This document shows positions 7,134-19,800 of a DNA stretch of 22,635 bases, in pieces. Positions within the stretch are counted from its first letter, which is position 1. Each line of letters begins with the position of its first letter. This DNA comes from Baffinella frigidus. Its lineage: Eukaryota > Cryptophyceae > Cryptomonadales > Baffinellaceae. The position numbers and the translations under genes are program-made. The DNA is taken from positions 94,038 through 116,672 of the forward strand of contig MU647161.1 in assembly GCA_026770585.1 (NCBI GenBank), written 5' to 3'. The notes beneath the pieces were generated by a model. It did no database searches. It had not been told where the DNA came from and worked only from the letters and a program-made list of their open reading frames with translations.

Positions 7134-10100
7134 CTGCGCGCGCGGCAGGGAGGGGTGGTCAGTGCTGGAGTGCCTTGCCTGCCACGGCGGGTGCACCCTG
7201 CGTGCGTGTGAGGGCGGGTGCGTCAAGGTTGCCGGCGCAGGGCAGGGCGCGCAAGCAAGCAAACACACGGCAGGGACGCACCACACTCTCTGGCGCGCCA
7301 GACGCGGCCCACTCGCCAGAACGCTCTCCAACCGTTCTCTCGCCCTCGGACCCCATGCTAGAGTCAGCCCCTCTCGCCCCGAACGCTGATCGCCCCCCCA
7401 GCGAACCCCGCGGAGAGCCAAAGCTGGAGATGAGCATCGCCGCCTGCTCCTCGACGGTCATCCGCTTCCTCCCTCCTCCCCCGCTCCTCCCCGCGCCCCC
7501 ACTGCTGCCCCCTGCCCTCGCGCTGCTGCTCTGAGGCCCCGGTGCGCGTCGAAGCTCCGGCAGCAGCAGCGCAGATGCGTTGGCCCCTGGCTCGAGCACG
7601 GACTCCAGCATCGACGCCCGCCGCGGAGAAGCGGCTTCATGCGGAGAGGACACGGGGAGGTGCGCGGTGATGGAGATGGCGGGGGGGGAGGCGCGCGCGA
7701 TCAGCGCTTTCTTGGGCGACGCCGCTTGGTTCGCAGGGGCAGGGACAGAGGCAGAGGGAGGCTGCGCGGGGGTCGTGTCCCGCGTCGCGTCCGGCGTTGC
7801 CTGGGCTGCTGCGGGAGGTGTAGGAGAAGGTGGCGTCCTCGCCATGACGGCGGCGAGCAACTCGCGCGCCTCGCGGAGCGCTTCCCCCTGCCGCTCGGCC
7901 TCCGCCGCCTGCTCCGTCGCGCGCGCTGCCTCCTCGGCGGCCTGCTCACCCGCGAGCGTCTGCAGCCGCTTGCACTCCGCCCGGAAGCTCGCCGAGTCTG
8001 CTTTTACCTGCGCTACCTGCCACCAAGTACACCCAGCCTGGTCAGCCATGCGTCCCGCGTACCACACTGCTTACGACGGGAACGCGCGCCAAAAATGAAG
8101 GCTGCCGCGGAGGGAGGGAGAGAGGGAGAGAGGGAGGGAGGGAGGGAGGGAGGGAGGGAGGCACCTTGACATTCTCCTTCTCCACCGCCTCCGCCAGCTC
8201 CTGTGGAGAGAGAGAGAGAGAGAGAGAGAGACGCGCCAACCGTGTCATTGGCAGGGGCGCTGGTGGTCGACACCAGCGTAATCACTTTCAAGTGGCGAGG
8301 GTGTTCCGAATTCGCTAGGCAGGTGAACCCGGAGCTGTCCCCGTGCAAAGGAATTGCACGGAGCGAAGTGGGCTGTTCGGAAAGGGAAGGGCAGCGCACC
8401 TCAGACTCGGCCGTGAGTGTCCGGAGAGACTCGGCAGCAGCGACCAGGGCCGCGAGCAACTCGATGCGTTCTTGCGTGTGCCGCGCCACCTCCTGCTCGA
8501 CCACCGCCATCTCCGCCTGGCGCTCCTTGTTGATGTTCGCCATCTCCTCAGAGTGTTCACCAACCACTCGCTCCATCTGCCTCCGGTGGTCATGCATGAC
8601 TTGCTCGAGTCGTGTGCAGTGGTGGGCTGCCTCGTCCTCGAGGTGCATGCGGTGGCGGGCAGCCGCCTGCTCGACGTCCGTGCGGTGCTCGCCCGCCACG
8701 CGCGCTGCCTCCCGCTCCTGTTCGGCCACCAGACGCCGTACTTCCGCGGCACCTTCGCCCGCCATCTTCTCCACCACCGCCTCCTGTCCATGTCACGCTC
8801 GTCACATACTCTCCCCTAAACCGGGTTGCAGGGTCGCAGCCAGCACATAGGGTCGCAGAAGGCAGCACCTAGGGCAGGGGGCAGGCCCCGTACAGCGATG
8901 GGGAATCGTGGCGGTGCCAGAAAGGAAGTGAGGACAGGTGAGGAGGAAGGGCGGGTCGTGCTGTGGCAGCGGCGGGAGGGTGCGTGACTGGGATGCACGT
9001 GCTGCCAAACAATTTTGACTGAGTGACTGACTGAATGAATGAATGACTGACTGACTGGCTGACTGGGTGACTGGCTGACTGGGGGGGGCAGACCTCGCGT
9101 TGGGCCTCCTCGCGGTCGGCGCGGCACGCGGCAGCCTCGCTGTCCCAAGCATGCAGTGCTGCCCCCGTGCGGCGCTTCTCGGCTGCCCTCGCCGACCACG
9201 CCACCACCCCCGCTCTGGCCCGAGTCTGCTTCCTCCCCACACCCAACGTGTCAGCCACACCCATCACCATCCTCGACGCCGTGCGATGCTGTGGCCGACC
9301 GATGCAGGGTGGTGCTATGGCTGCAAGGCATGATGCGTGCGGTGCTTGATTGTTTGAGGGGAGGGCATCTCGCCTGGCGGTTCTGCGCGTGCTCGAGGTC
9401 GGCGCGGAGACGCAGAGAGTTGGTCAGCAGCCGCTCCCGCTCCTGCCACCAACCACGGATCGTCAGAGCCTCTATGCAAAGCTGCTGTCAAGTTGACAGG
9501 TACGCTCCGCCGAGCCGAGCCAGCTTAGCCTGACTGGGAGTGAACTGATTGGTGGAGGAGGGTGCCTCAGAGGGTGCATGGGGGGGGCAGGTTGCGAGAG
9601 GGACCTGAGAATGCTCGCCGAAGACGAGGGAGAGATCGAGGATCTGGAGATCAACCTCGTCCGACTTTCTTGTCAGTTCCTCCCGGAGCGCCACCACCTC
9701 CTGCCCGAGCAACTCCACCCGCCCTTCTGCCGCCTGCAGGGAGGATACACCCGCACCAGCCACTCACCCTCCCACCCACTCACACCCACACCCACACAGA
9801 GCGTGCTTGCGCGCTGCGCCGCCTGTCTGGCCGAGACTCTCGAGGCAAGGGAGGAGGGGAACGCTGGCAGGGATCGCAGGAGGGATCGCAGCAGGGCACA
9901 GCAGGGCGGCAGCGAGGCACGCAACGCTGCTGGCCCGCCGTGGGGCCCTGGTGGTGCTGGCAGGCAGACGAGGTCCCGCTGGCAGGCCTGGCGCGGCTGG
10001 CTGGGTACGCTTGGTGGCGTGGCCGTGGCACGCTGGTTGCTACGCCTGGCACGTACCGTGGCACGCGTCTCGGCGCGCTTGCGCTGGTGTTCCGAGTCTG

Positions 10101-10780
10101 TGAGAAGATCGACCACGGCCGCGCGCCCATGCTCCTCCCGCTCCCGCAGCTGCGCCCCAAGGGGGTCTCCGCGTCACCAACTCTCGAGCACTCTTTACGT
10201 TGAGGACCGCCACTTCTGCATCATGTTGTCGGCAACGCATTGCAAGACACTTTGGATTCCTGTGTGTAGTGTAGCAGATTCGACGGGGCGTCGACCCGCT
10301 GTCTACAGTTGCGATCGAGTGGTGGTGCGGGTGGACTGCTTGGCCTCGGACAATCGAGGCGGGAGGGGGGCACGAGGACTCACATCGGACAGGGCAGCCA
10401 AGAGCTGGTCGCGAGCACTTTCCGCATCCGCGAGCGCCGTGATGCGCCTTGCTGTCGCCGCGCTCTCTCTTTCGTTGTCTCTCGCTCTCTCGCTCTCCTC
10501 GGCCTGCAACCATCAGAGCCCACCCCAGGGAGGCCGTCAGTCGCCTTCCATCAAGTCTGGTGTCGTCAACAGGGTCACATCGCAGCCGCTGACCCTGCAC
10601 CAGAGCCCCAACCATCCGGCAGAAGGTGGTTTGGATGGACGCGTGTGCTGGATGCAGAAGGTTGCACTGGCGATGCTAAGCCGCGGGAGGCGGGGCGAGC
10701 ACGAACACCCTGCCCGGTGGGCAGGGTGAAAAAGAGAGAGAACGCGCGCGAGAGAGAGAGAGAGCGCGCGAGAGAGAGAG

Positions 10781-10820
<40 letters not shown>

Positions 10821-13800
10821 CGAGCGAGAAGCGAGAGGGAGAGGGAGAGGGGGGACCTGGATGGCGGTGGCGGTGTCGGCAGCCTGGAGGGCGGCAGCGC
10901 ACACAGCCTCCTCGCATGCCGCGAGCGTGGCCGCAACCTCCCTCCCCTCGAGCAGCCTGCGCTTCTCGCGCGCGAGGAGCGCGAGGCTGGCCCACCCCTG
11001 AAGCGCGTCGTGCAGCGCCCCCCCCCTGCCCATCCCGTACACCCGCTCCACCTGCTCCGAAAACCCGCGCGCGCACGTGCGTTACACAACCACTTGGCCC
11101 GGAAACCAAAACAGTCTCCGTAGCCAGCAGGGAGGCAGGCATGCAGTGTGGTTGATCAACGATTGGCCTGCAGTGAGAGCTGGAAACCGGCAGGCGAGCG
11201 GTGGTCGGGCAGCCAGGCTCCCTGCCCCCCTGGCATCTGGCCAGATGGGGGACGCAGGGCAGGGGCCGCCACGTCTCCAGCGAGCGTGCGGGCAATGTTA
11301 AAAATAGCCAACACCAGACTATACAAGACGGGGTTCAGGGTCTAGGATGCAGTGTTTGGGATGTAGAGTTGGGGGGTTTGCGGGAGGCAGGGGGGAGGAC
11401 GCACCGCGCGCGAGAGCATCTGCCGCACACGGTCAATCTCGCGGTGTGCAGAAGATGCTCTCTCATCCCCCTCCTCCCCCGCGGCCCGCGCACGCTGCAG
11501 CGCGTCCTGCGAAGCGGCATTCGATGCCTTCTCTTGCTGCAAGAGCGCCTCCTCCAACGCACGCGAGGCATCCTGCTCTCGCGTCACCGCTTCCTGCCAC
11601 GCCCTGCCAGCCTCCTTCTCCGTCTCCACCTCCGCCCGGGCACCGCTCAGCAAGTCGAGCGTCTCGGCATGCGCTGCCTCGTGCGCCGCCCGCGCGGCGT
11701 CTGCCTCTGCCGCCATTGTCCCACGAGCCATCTCATCTGTCTCCAGGGCCTCGGGGTGCGCTCGCTCGCGCGCAACTGCCTCGGCAAGCTCGGAGCGCGC
11801 CACGGCAGCCTCTGCCTCGACAGTGTCCACGCGCGCCCGCAGCACCATCGCCTCCCCGCGCGCCTCCTCCAACGCGGCAAGAGCCTCGCGGTGCAATTGC
11901 GCGGCCTCAACAGTGAGGCCCTCCTGCTCGACGAACCTCTCGACCTCCGCCTCCCGCGCGCCAGCCTCCCGCCCCGCCGCCTCCCGCCCCGCCTCCGCAG
12001 CGCGCTCTTCCTGCTCCACCACCGCCCGCTCCAGCCCTGCAGTCTCCTCTGTTAACGCGGCTGCCGCCTCTCGCGCCTCCGCCCGCACCTTCTCCAGCTG
12101 CTCCGTCAGACCTGCCACCTCCCGCGCTGTCTGGTCCGCCTCCCCCGCCTTGGTTGCAGCCACGCCTGCCTCGAACCTGGCCAAACTCTCAGCGTACTCC
12201 TCCAAGAAGATTGCAGCATCAACCAGTTCAACCTCACACACACAGAGTTTCTCCACCAGCTGTCGCACCTCACTCTCGAACCCCGCCTTTTCAGCTGCAA
12301 ACGCCGCCACCAGCCCCGCCCGCTCCGCCTGGTTCTTCTCCGAAACCTCGTCAAAATCCTGGAGGTGCTGATCGCACTTCGCAGCATGTTCGGAATGCGC
12401 TGACGAGAGCCGCTCCTCCGACGACTCGACCCGCGCAGCCATCGCCTGGAGCTTGACGTCCGCCTCCCGCAGGGCCTCGTCCTTCGACTGCATGTCTGTC
12501 TCGCGCTCTGCGGCGTGATCTGCCAGGCTGGTCTCACTGGCGGCAAGCTGCTGTTTCAGGTCTGCACTGCAGAGGGCCTCCTCCATCTGCCTCGAAAGCA
12601 CCACCTTCTCCTCCCCAAACGCCGCCACCAGCCCCGCCCGCTCCGTCTGGTTCGTCTCCAGAATCTCGCCAAGCTCCTGGATGTGCTGATCGCACTTCTC
12701 CGCATGATCGGCATGCGCTGCCGAGAGCTGCTCCTCGAGCCCACAAACTGTTGACTTGAGGTGCTCCACCTCCCCCCGGGCGCTGCTCAGCAAGCCTCGC
12801 TCCTCCTCCTCCTGTCTCGCCCGCTCGGCAGTGTCCTCCTCCATTTTCATCTCGCAGGCTCGCAGCTTATCCCGCAGATCCTGCGACTCTTGCCCACGAG
12901 AAGCCTTGGCAGGATCGAACAACGCTTGGTCCAGCTGCTTCTCCAGCCCAGACTTCTCCTCCCCAAACGCCGCCACCATCGCCGCTTGATCCGCCAGGTT
13001 CTTCTCCCGAATCCCGCCAAGCTCCTGAATGTGTTGATCGCACTTCGCGGCATTCTCGGCGTGTGCTGCCGAGAGCTCCTCCTCCAGGGACAAGCGTGCC
13101 TCTGTCGCCCCCAGCTTGATCCGCGTTCCTTCCAGAACTTGCAGCGCGGCCGCCTTGCCCGACTGCACCTCCGCGAGCGCACTCTGCAGCTTTGCCCGCT
13201 CTAGCGCGAAGAGGGCCTCGGCATCTCGCAGCTCCTGGCGGTGCTCCTCCAGCGCGTCGTTCATCTCAAGCACGTTGTCCACAGCCTCCCTCTCATTCGC
13301 AAGCGACTCATCCAGCTGTTCGCGAAACTCTTCCACCTCCCGCGCCACCGCCGCATGCTCCTCTTCCCCCCACCCAAGCCCTGGGGCCCCCTCCCTCTCT
13401 TCCGAGCCCTCATTGAGCGCTGCCGTGCCCTCCTTCGTTTGTCGCAGCAGCTCCTCGAGAGAGGCGACCTTGCTGGTGAGCGCTTCCTTCTCTGTGGCGG
13501 CGGCCGCAGCCTCCTCCCGCGCTGCGCTGGCCGTTGAAAGCTGCTCGCGCACCGCCAGCATCTCCTTCTCCAAGGAGACATTGGCAGCCTCCAGCTCCTG
13601 CACCGACTGCGAGAACCTCTCGGCCTCAGAGCGCAGGTGTTCCCTAAGGACTGCCACTTCCCCTTGAGCCAAATCCTGGTTCTGCTTGTGCCGCATCTCC
13701 GACGCTTGGTCCAGCTGCCTCTCAAGCACCGCCTTCTCCTCCCCAAACGCCGCCACCAGCCCCGCCCGATCCGCCAACTTCTCTTCCATAATCTCGCCAA

Positions 13801-16800
13801 GCTCCTGGATGTGCCGGTCGCACTTTTCGCACAGGCTAGAAACTGTTGACCTTAGGTGTTCAACCTCCCCCCGGGCACCGCTGAGCAAGTCGCGCGTCTC
13901 GGCATGCGCAACCTCGCGCGCCACCCGCGCAGCGTCTGCCTCTGACGCCACTGTCTGTTGCCCGGCAACCACCTCGGCGAGCTCGAAGCGCGCCACGGCA
14001 GCCTCTGCCTCGACAGTGTCCGCGCGCGCCCGCAGCACCATCGCCTCCCCCCGCGCCTCCTCCAGCTTCTCCGTCAGCTTCTCCACCTCGCCCATCCCCG
14101 CTGTTGCCTCCCGCAACTGCTCGCACCGCCCCGGGATTACCCATTTGCAACGACCAATCAGGGCAGACACGAACCAGAACCCGCATGTGCCACAGACCCC
14201 GTGTGCCGTCTCTTCCCCCCTGGCCAGAAGAGACGGCACACGGGGCACGCGAGAGAGACAGGCATGGGGGGGGAGGGGGGGGCAGAAAGGGAGCGTGCCT
14301 GGTCCTCGAGGGCGGCAAGAGCCTCGCGGTGCACGGCCTCGACGCGAAGACGCTCCTGCTCGACGCGCTTCTCGACCGCTGCCTCCCGCGCACCAGCCTC
14401 GCTGTTCGCCACCTCTCTCCCCGCTTCCGCTGCACGCGCCCGCTCCTCGTGCTCCGCCAGCGCCCGCGCCAGACCGGCCTTCTCCTCCCCGAACGCGGCG
14501 TCCGACTCTCGCGCCACCGCCCGCACCTTCTCCAGCTGCTCCGAAAGACCTGCCAACTCCTTTTCTGTCTTGTCCGCCTTCTCTGCCTTGCCCGCCTCCA
14601 GATTCGCCAAACTCTCGGCGTAGGCCTGCAAGAAGCTCCCAGCATCCAGCAGCTCCACCTCACTCACCCGCAACTTCTCCACCAGCTTGCCAAGCTCTTT
14701 CTCAAAAGCTGCCCGCTCCGCCTGGTTCGTCTCCAGCATCTCGCCACGCTCCTGGGTGTGTCTATCGCACTTGGCAGCATGTTCGGAATGCGCTGACGTG
14801 AGCCGCTCCTCCGACGAATCAATCCGCACAGCCATCTCCTGGAGCTTGACGTCCGCCTCCCGCAGGGCCTCGTCCTTGGACTGCATCTCTGTCTCGCGCT
14901 CTGCCGCGTGCTCTGCCAGACTGGTCTCACTCGCAGTTCGCTGCTGTTTCAGCTGCGAAAGATCCTGGTCGTGGGCTTCTGCGCTACAGAGGGCCTCCCA
15001 CACCTGTCTCTCAAGCACCGCCTTCTCCTCCGCAAACGCGGCCACCAGCCCCGCCCGCTCCATCTGGTTCTTCTCCGAAATCTCGCCAAGCTTATCAGTT
15101 CTCGTCTCCAGAATCTCGCCAACCTCCTGGATGTTCTGATCGCACTTCTTGACATGATCGGCATGCGCTGCCGACAACTGCTCCTCCAGCCCACAAACTG
15201 TTGACTTGAGGTGCTCCACCTCCCCCCGAGCGCTGCTCAGCAAGCCTCGCTCCTCCTCCTCCTGCTTCGCCCGCTCGGCCGTGTCCTCCTCCATCTTTAT
15301 CTCGCAAGCTCGCAGCTTTTCCCGCAGATCCTGCGACTCTTGCCCACGAGAAGCCTTGGCAGGATCGAACAACGCTTGGTCCAGCTGCCTCTCCAGCCCA
15401 GACTTCTCCTCCGCACACGCCGCCACAAGCCCCGCCCGCTCTGTCTGGTGCGTCTCCAGGATCTCACCAAGCTCCTGGATGTGTTGGTCGCACTTCGCGG
15501 CATGAGAGGCATGCGCTGTCGACAGCTGCACCTCCAACGACTCAACTCGCACAGCCATCTCCTGGAGCTTGACGTTCGCCTCCCGCAGAGCCTCGTCCTT
15601 GGACTGCATGTCTCGCTCATGCTCTGCCGCATCGTGTGAAAGGCTTGCATCACTCGCGGCAAGCTGCTGCGCCAGATCCTGGTCGCGCGCACCTGCGCTG
15701 AACAGCAACTTCCCCACCTGCCTCTCCAACCCCGCCTTCTCCTCCCCAAACGACGCCACCAGTCCCGCTCGCTCCGTCCGATTCTTCTCCAGAATCTCGC
15801 CATGCTCCTGGATGAGCTGATCGCACTTCTTGGCTTGTTCGGCATGCGCTGCCGAGAGCTGCTCCTCCAGTGACACCACCGTCGCTCGCAACTGGTCCAC
15901 CTCAGGCTGAGCAGCGGAACCACGCTCTCCTCGCCCATCCGCCTCCTTCTCCTTCTCCAGCCCTTCAATCTTCTCCGCGAGAATCTTGGCCACGAGAAGC
16001 GCCTCCTCCAGGCCCCGTCGCATCGAAGACGCCTCCTCGCCGGCCGCGGCACACGCCGCCGTCGACCCAGCAAGATCGGCATCCAGGGCCGTGGTGCGTT
16101 GCTCGAAATCTCGGTGCTGCTGTGCCTTCTCCTCGAGAGACTTGGCAACCAATGTTGCCATTTCTTGCACCTTGCCCTCGGCCTCGACGAGAGACTCGTC
16201 CATGACAAGCATGTCGAGCTTGACCTCTGCCGCGAGATGTGCCAGGCTGGTCTCACTCGCGGCAAGCTGCTGTGTCAGGTGCGCCAGCTCTTGGTCTCGT
16301 GCCATGGCCTCTGCGCCCAAGATGGAAGACTGCCCCACCTGCCTCTCCAACCCCGCCTTCTCCTCCTGAAACGCCGCCACCAGCGCTGCCCGCTCCGTCT
16401 TGTTCTTCTCCAAAATCTCGCCAAGCTCCTGGATGAGCTGATCGCACTTCTCGGCATGAGAAGCATGCGCTGCCGAGAGCTGCTCCTCCAGGGACACCGC
16501 CGTCGCTCGCAACTGGTCCACCGCAGGCTCCCTCTCGCGCTGCGCCCCCGTGTCGTCGAACAACGCCCTGTCCAGCTGCCTCTCCAGATCCGCCTTCTCC
16601 TCCTCCCACTTGGTGCGATCCGAGCTCCTCTCCTCCGTCGTCGCCGCGACCTCGCGAGAGTGTCTCTCCTCCGCCGCCGCAACCTCTGCCTGCAACCTCT
16701 GCACCTCCGCCACACGCTGCTGCTCGACTCGCCCGGTCTCCTCGAGAGACGCGGCATCTGCAGCTATCCCACTCTCCGACGTACGGGGCGCGCCGTGGCG

Positions 16801-19800
16801 GGCGTGAGCGAGCTCGAGCCCGACGCGGCGCTTGCCATCTTCGAAGGCAGCCACCAGCTGCTGCCGCTCCTCCTTGTGCCTCCCGCGCTCCCGCGCCATC
16901 TCCGTCATGTGCGTCTCAAGCTCCTGCCGCCGCGCGGCTTTCACGTCTGCAACCTCCTGCGCCAGCTTGCCGCACTTCTCCTCCGCACTCTCGGGAGACA
17001 GGCCCGCCGCGGAACCACGCTCCCCTCGCCCATCCGCCTCCTTCTCCTTCTCCAGCCCCGCAATCTTCTCCGCGAGAATCTTGCCCACGAGAAGCGCCTC
17101 CTCCAGCCTCCCCCGCATCGAAGACGCCTCCTCGACGGCCGCGGCACACGCCGCCGTCGACCCAGCAAGATCCGCATCCACCTTCGCCTTGCCTTGCTCA
17201 AACGCCGCCACCATTTGAGCGGTGTCTTTCTGGTGTTTCAGCTTCGCCTCGGACAGCTGCGTCATGAGGCGTGACACCTCCCCCTTCAAATCTTGGCTCT
17301 CGGTGTTGATGCCCGACAAGGCGAGGGTCGCCTCTTCCTCAGCCGATCCTGCAGTCGATGCGAAGCGTGCCTCGGTTGCCCCCAGCTTGATGCGCGTGCC
17401 CTCGAGCACTTGCAGCACGGCCGCCTTGTCCGCCTGCACTCCCACGAGCGCACTCTGCAGCTCCGTCCGCTCCAGCGCGAAGAGGGCCTCGGCATCCCGC
17501 AGCTCCTGGCGGTGCTCCTCGAGGACGTGGTTCATCTCGAGCACGTGGGCGACATCCTCCTCCTCGTGAGTGTCGCGCTCTTTCCGCGCCTCCGCACGCG
17601 CCTCCACCACCTGCTCCCGAAGCTCTTCCACCTCCCGTGCCACCGCCGCCTTCTCCTCCTCCCAGCCCCCAACCAAGGCCGCCCGCTGTGCTGAGCCTTC
17701 CTTCTCGGAGGCTGATGTGGCAGCCTGAGCCTCGAGCCTTGCCGCGCGCTCCTTGCCTTCCGTGAGGGCTGCAACTTGTTGCGCGAGAGCTGCCTTCTCA
17801 GAAGCCAGCTTCTCGACGCCCTCCACCTCACGCTTGAGAGCCTCTCCCTCTCGCCGCAGAAGCTCTGCCTCCCCCTTCAGCGCCTCCGCCACTCCCTTGA
17901 GTTGCTCGCACTCGGCGCGCAGCTCCGCCACTTGCGCGGCCAAATTGGTACTCTCCGCCGCGTGCGCCTCCGCATCCTCCGCCCGCGCAGCAGCCATGTC
18001 CCTCGCCTCATGCACCTGCGCGGCCAACTCCTCCTTTTCCGCAGCGTGCCTCACCTCCTCCGCAGCAGCATCCTCCGCCAGACTCGCATCGAGTGCTTGA
18101 GACTCCTCGACCCACGCCGCAGACTTCTCGCGCGCCTCCTCCACTTGCGCGGCCAACGTCTTGCTCTCATCAGCGAATGCCTGTCTCTCCGCCGCTCGAG
18201 ACTCAGCTTCATCAGCTCGCTCCCTGCCATCCGACTCCTGCTTGGCGATTTCGCGGTCCAACGATTGCCGCAGCTCCGCCTCGATTGAGTCGACCGCGGC
18301 GGTGAGGGCGTCAACTTGATCGCGGGCATCCTGTTCGCGCGCGCTGCTCTCGGCAAGCGCCGCATCAGCCGCCTGCCTTCCCAGTGTCTGCACCTCCCGC
18401 GCGGCCGCCGCGCCCGCAGCCACGCGCGCCTCCTCCTCGACGCTGGCCTGCAACGTAGCGCTCACTTCCGCGAGGAGCTGCGTCAGCTCGGCAACCTCGC
18501 CCTCCGCGACAGCCCTCTTCACCTCGCTGGTGGCCAGCCGCGCCTCGAGCGTCTCGCACGCGTGCCGCGCTACCGCCAGGCCCTCACTCTCGCTCTCGCC
18601 CGAGACGTCGCGTGCCACCACCCACCCCTCGTGCGCGCCAGCACTCGCCCGCAGCTCCCGCACCTCGTCCTCCAGTCTCGTGCGCGCGTCCTCGAGCTGG
18701 CACACCGACCCCGCGAGGGCGTCGCACTCTTCCTGCAGGTCCAGCGCCCTCTGCTCGGCCGCCGCCGCCTCCTCGCGTGCCACGCGCTCGGCCGCGGCCA
18801 TCGAGTCGAGCGCCTCGTCGAGCGGGGAGGACTGCGGCGGCGGCAAAGCGTGCGAGGAGTCCGCGATGGCGAGGGCCACCATGTCGTCGAGCTCGCGCCG
18901 CATCTCCACGATGGCCGCGCCTGACCGATGTGTCTCGATAGCCGCGCGCTCCGAGGCCAGGAGCGCCTCCTCCCGCAACCACTCCACCTCCGCCTGGCAC
19001 GCCCGCAGCGCCTCCTCCGCCGCCTCTCTCCCCCGCCGCGCTGCCCCGCCCTGGTCCTCATCCGCCGCCGGCTCGTCGGCAGGCTCGTCGGGGGTGGCGG
19101 CGGCAAGTGCGAAGGCGTCGAAGGCGGCAGCCAGGTGGTCGGTGCGCACTTGGGCGAGGACGCGGGCCTGCGTCTGCTGCTGCCAGGCGCGACAAGCCGC
19201 GAGCGTCTGCTCCACCGAGTCGCTGTGCGCCGCGCACGCCGTCAGCTCCCTGCGCGAGCGGGAACGTGCCGTTAGCGTCTTGTCACTGAGTCAGAGGACA
19301 CCTCAACTCACTGGAGAGGTACTCGCTGTGGTTTCACGGAGGCTGACGGTGCCGTGCAGAGCGGGAACGTGTACACTCTTCATGCATTCTCCATTTTTTT
19401 TGGCTGATAATCCCTAAACACTGATTAGGGTTAGGGTCTAGGGTTGAGAGTTTGGGGTTTAGGATTTAGGGTTGAGGGTTTAGAGTTGAGGGTTTGGGTT
19501 GAGGGTTGAGGGTGTGAGGTTTGGGGTTTAGGATAACCTGAACCCAAAATCCGAACATCTCAACCCTGAGCCCTAAACCCTAAACCCTAAATCCTAAACC
19601 CTAAACCCTAAACCCTAAACTCTAAACACCTTTAACCCTAACCCCTAAACCCTAAACCCTAAACTCTAAACCCTAAACCCTAAACCCTAAACCCTAAACC
19701 CTAAACCCTAACCCCTTAAACCTGAACCCTCGATGCCAAACACTAATGACCAATCCATGAACCATGAACCGTAAACCCTCAAACATATACCATGAACCCT

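Larger units (their letters stand above)
12370..16460 (-). repeat. KCDQ..IQELGEI protein/DNA repeat, at least nine copies
   Basis: The codons for KCDQ(H/L/N)IQELGEI, followed by ERAGLVAAFGEEKAGLERQ, recur at about 12372, 12690, 13038, 13818, 14764, 15140, 15488, 15821 and 16442. Spacing is about 320-380 bp; the larger gaps (780, 621, and 946 including a 182-nt intron) are close to two periods. The period of about 115 aa is a coiled-coil module amplified within the gene. Confidence 0.85.

Noticed and set aside
6653-7534. 293-aa plus-strand frame
   Set aside because: Antisense to exons 15-17 of the giant gene; Pro/Arg/Gly-rich and without splice or start support.
9578-10729. 383-aa plus-strand open frame
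   Set aside because: It runs antisense to four well-supported minus-strand exons and the introns between them; its translation is low-complexity and changes character at each splice site. It is a GC-bias shadow.
11201-12055. Long plus-strand frames opposite the giant exons (also 13686-14801 and 16099-17274)
   Set aside because: Leu/Arg/Pro-rich translations typical of the antisense of Glu/Ala/Arg-rich coiled coil. The minus-strand frame is far longer and biologically coherent.
12370-16460. CRISPR-like regularly spaced repeats
   Set aside because: The period is about 345 bp, the spacers themselves are repeated and coding, and the context is eukaryotic; this is a protein repeat.
19312-19383. 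Alternative first exon of the giant gene (ATG at 19383, MKSVHVPAL...)
   Set aside because: It has a good GTGAGT donor but would need the less favourable acceptor GGGAG|CTG and a 66-nt intron. The phase-2 join to exon 4 uses the canonical GCGCAG acceptor. Kept as the fallback if the telomere-like block is not an intron.
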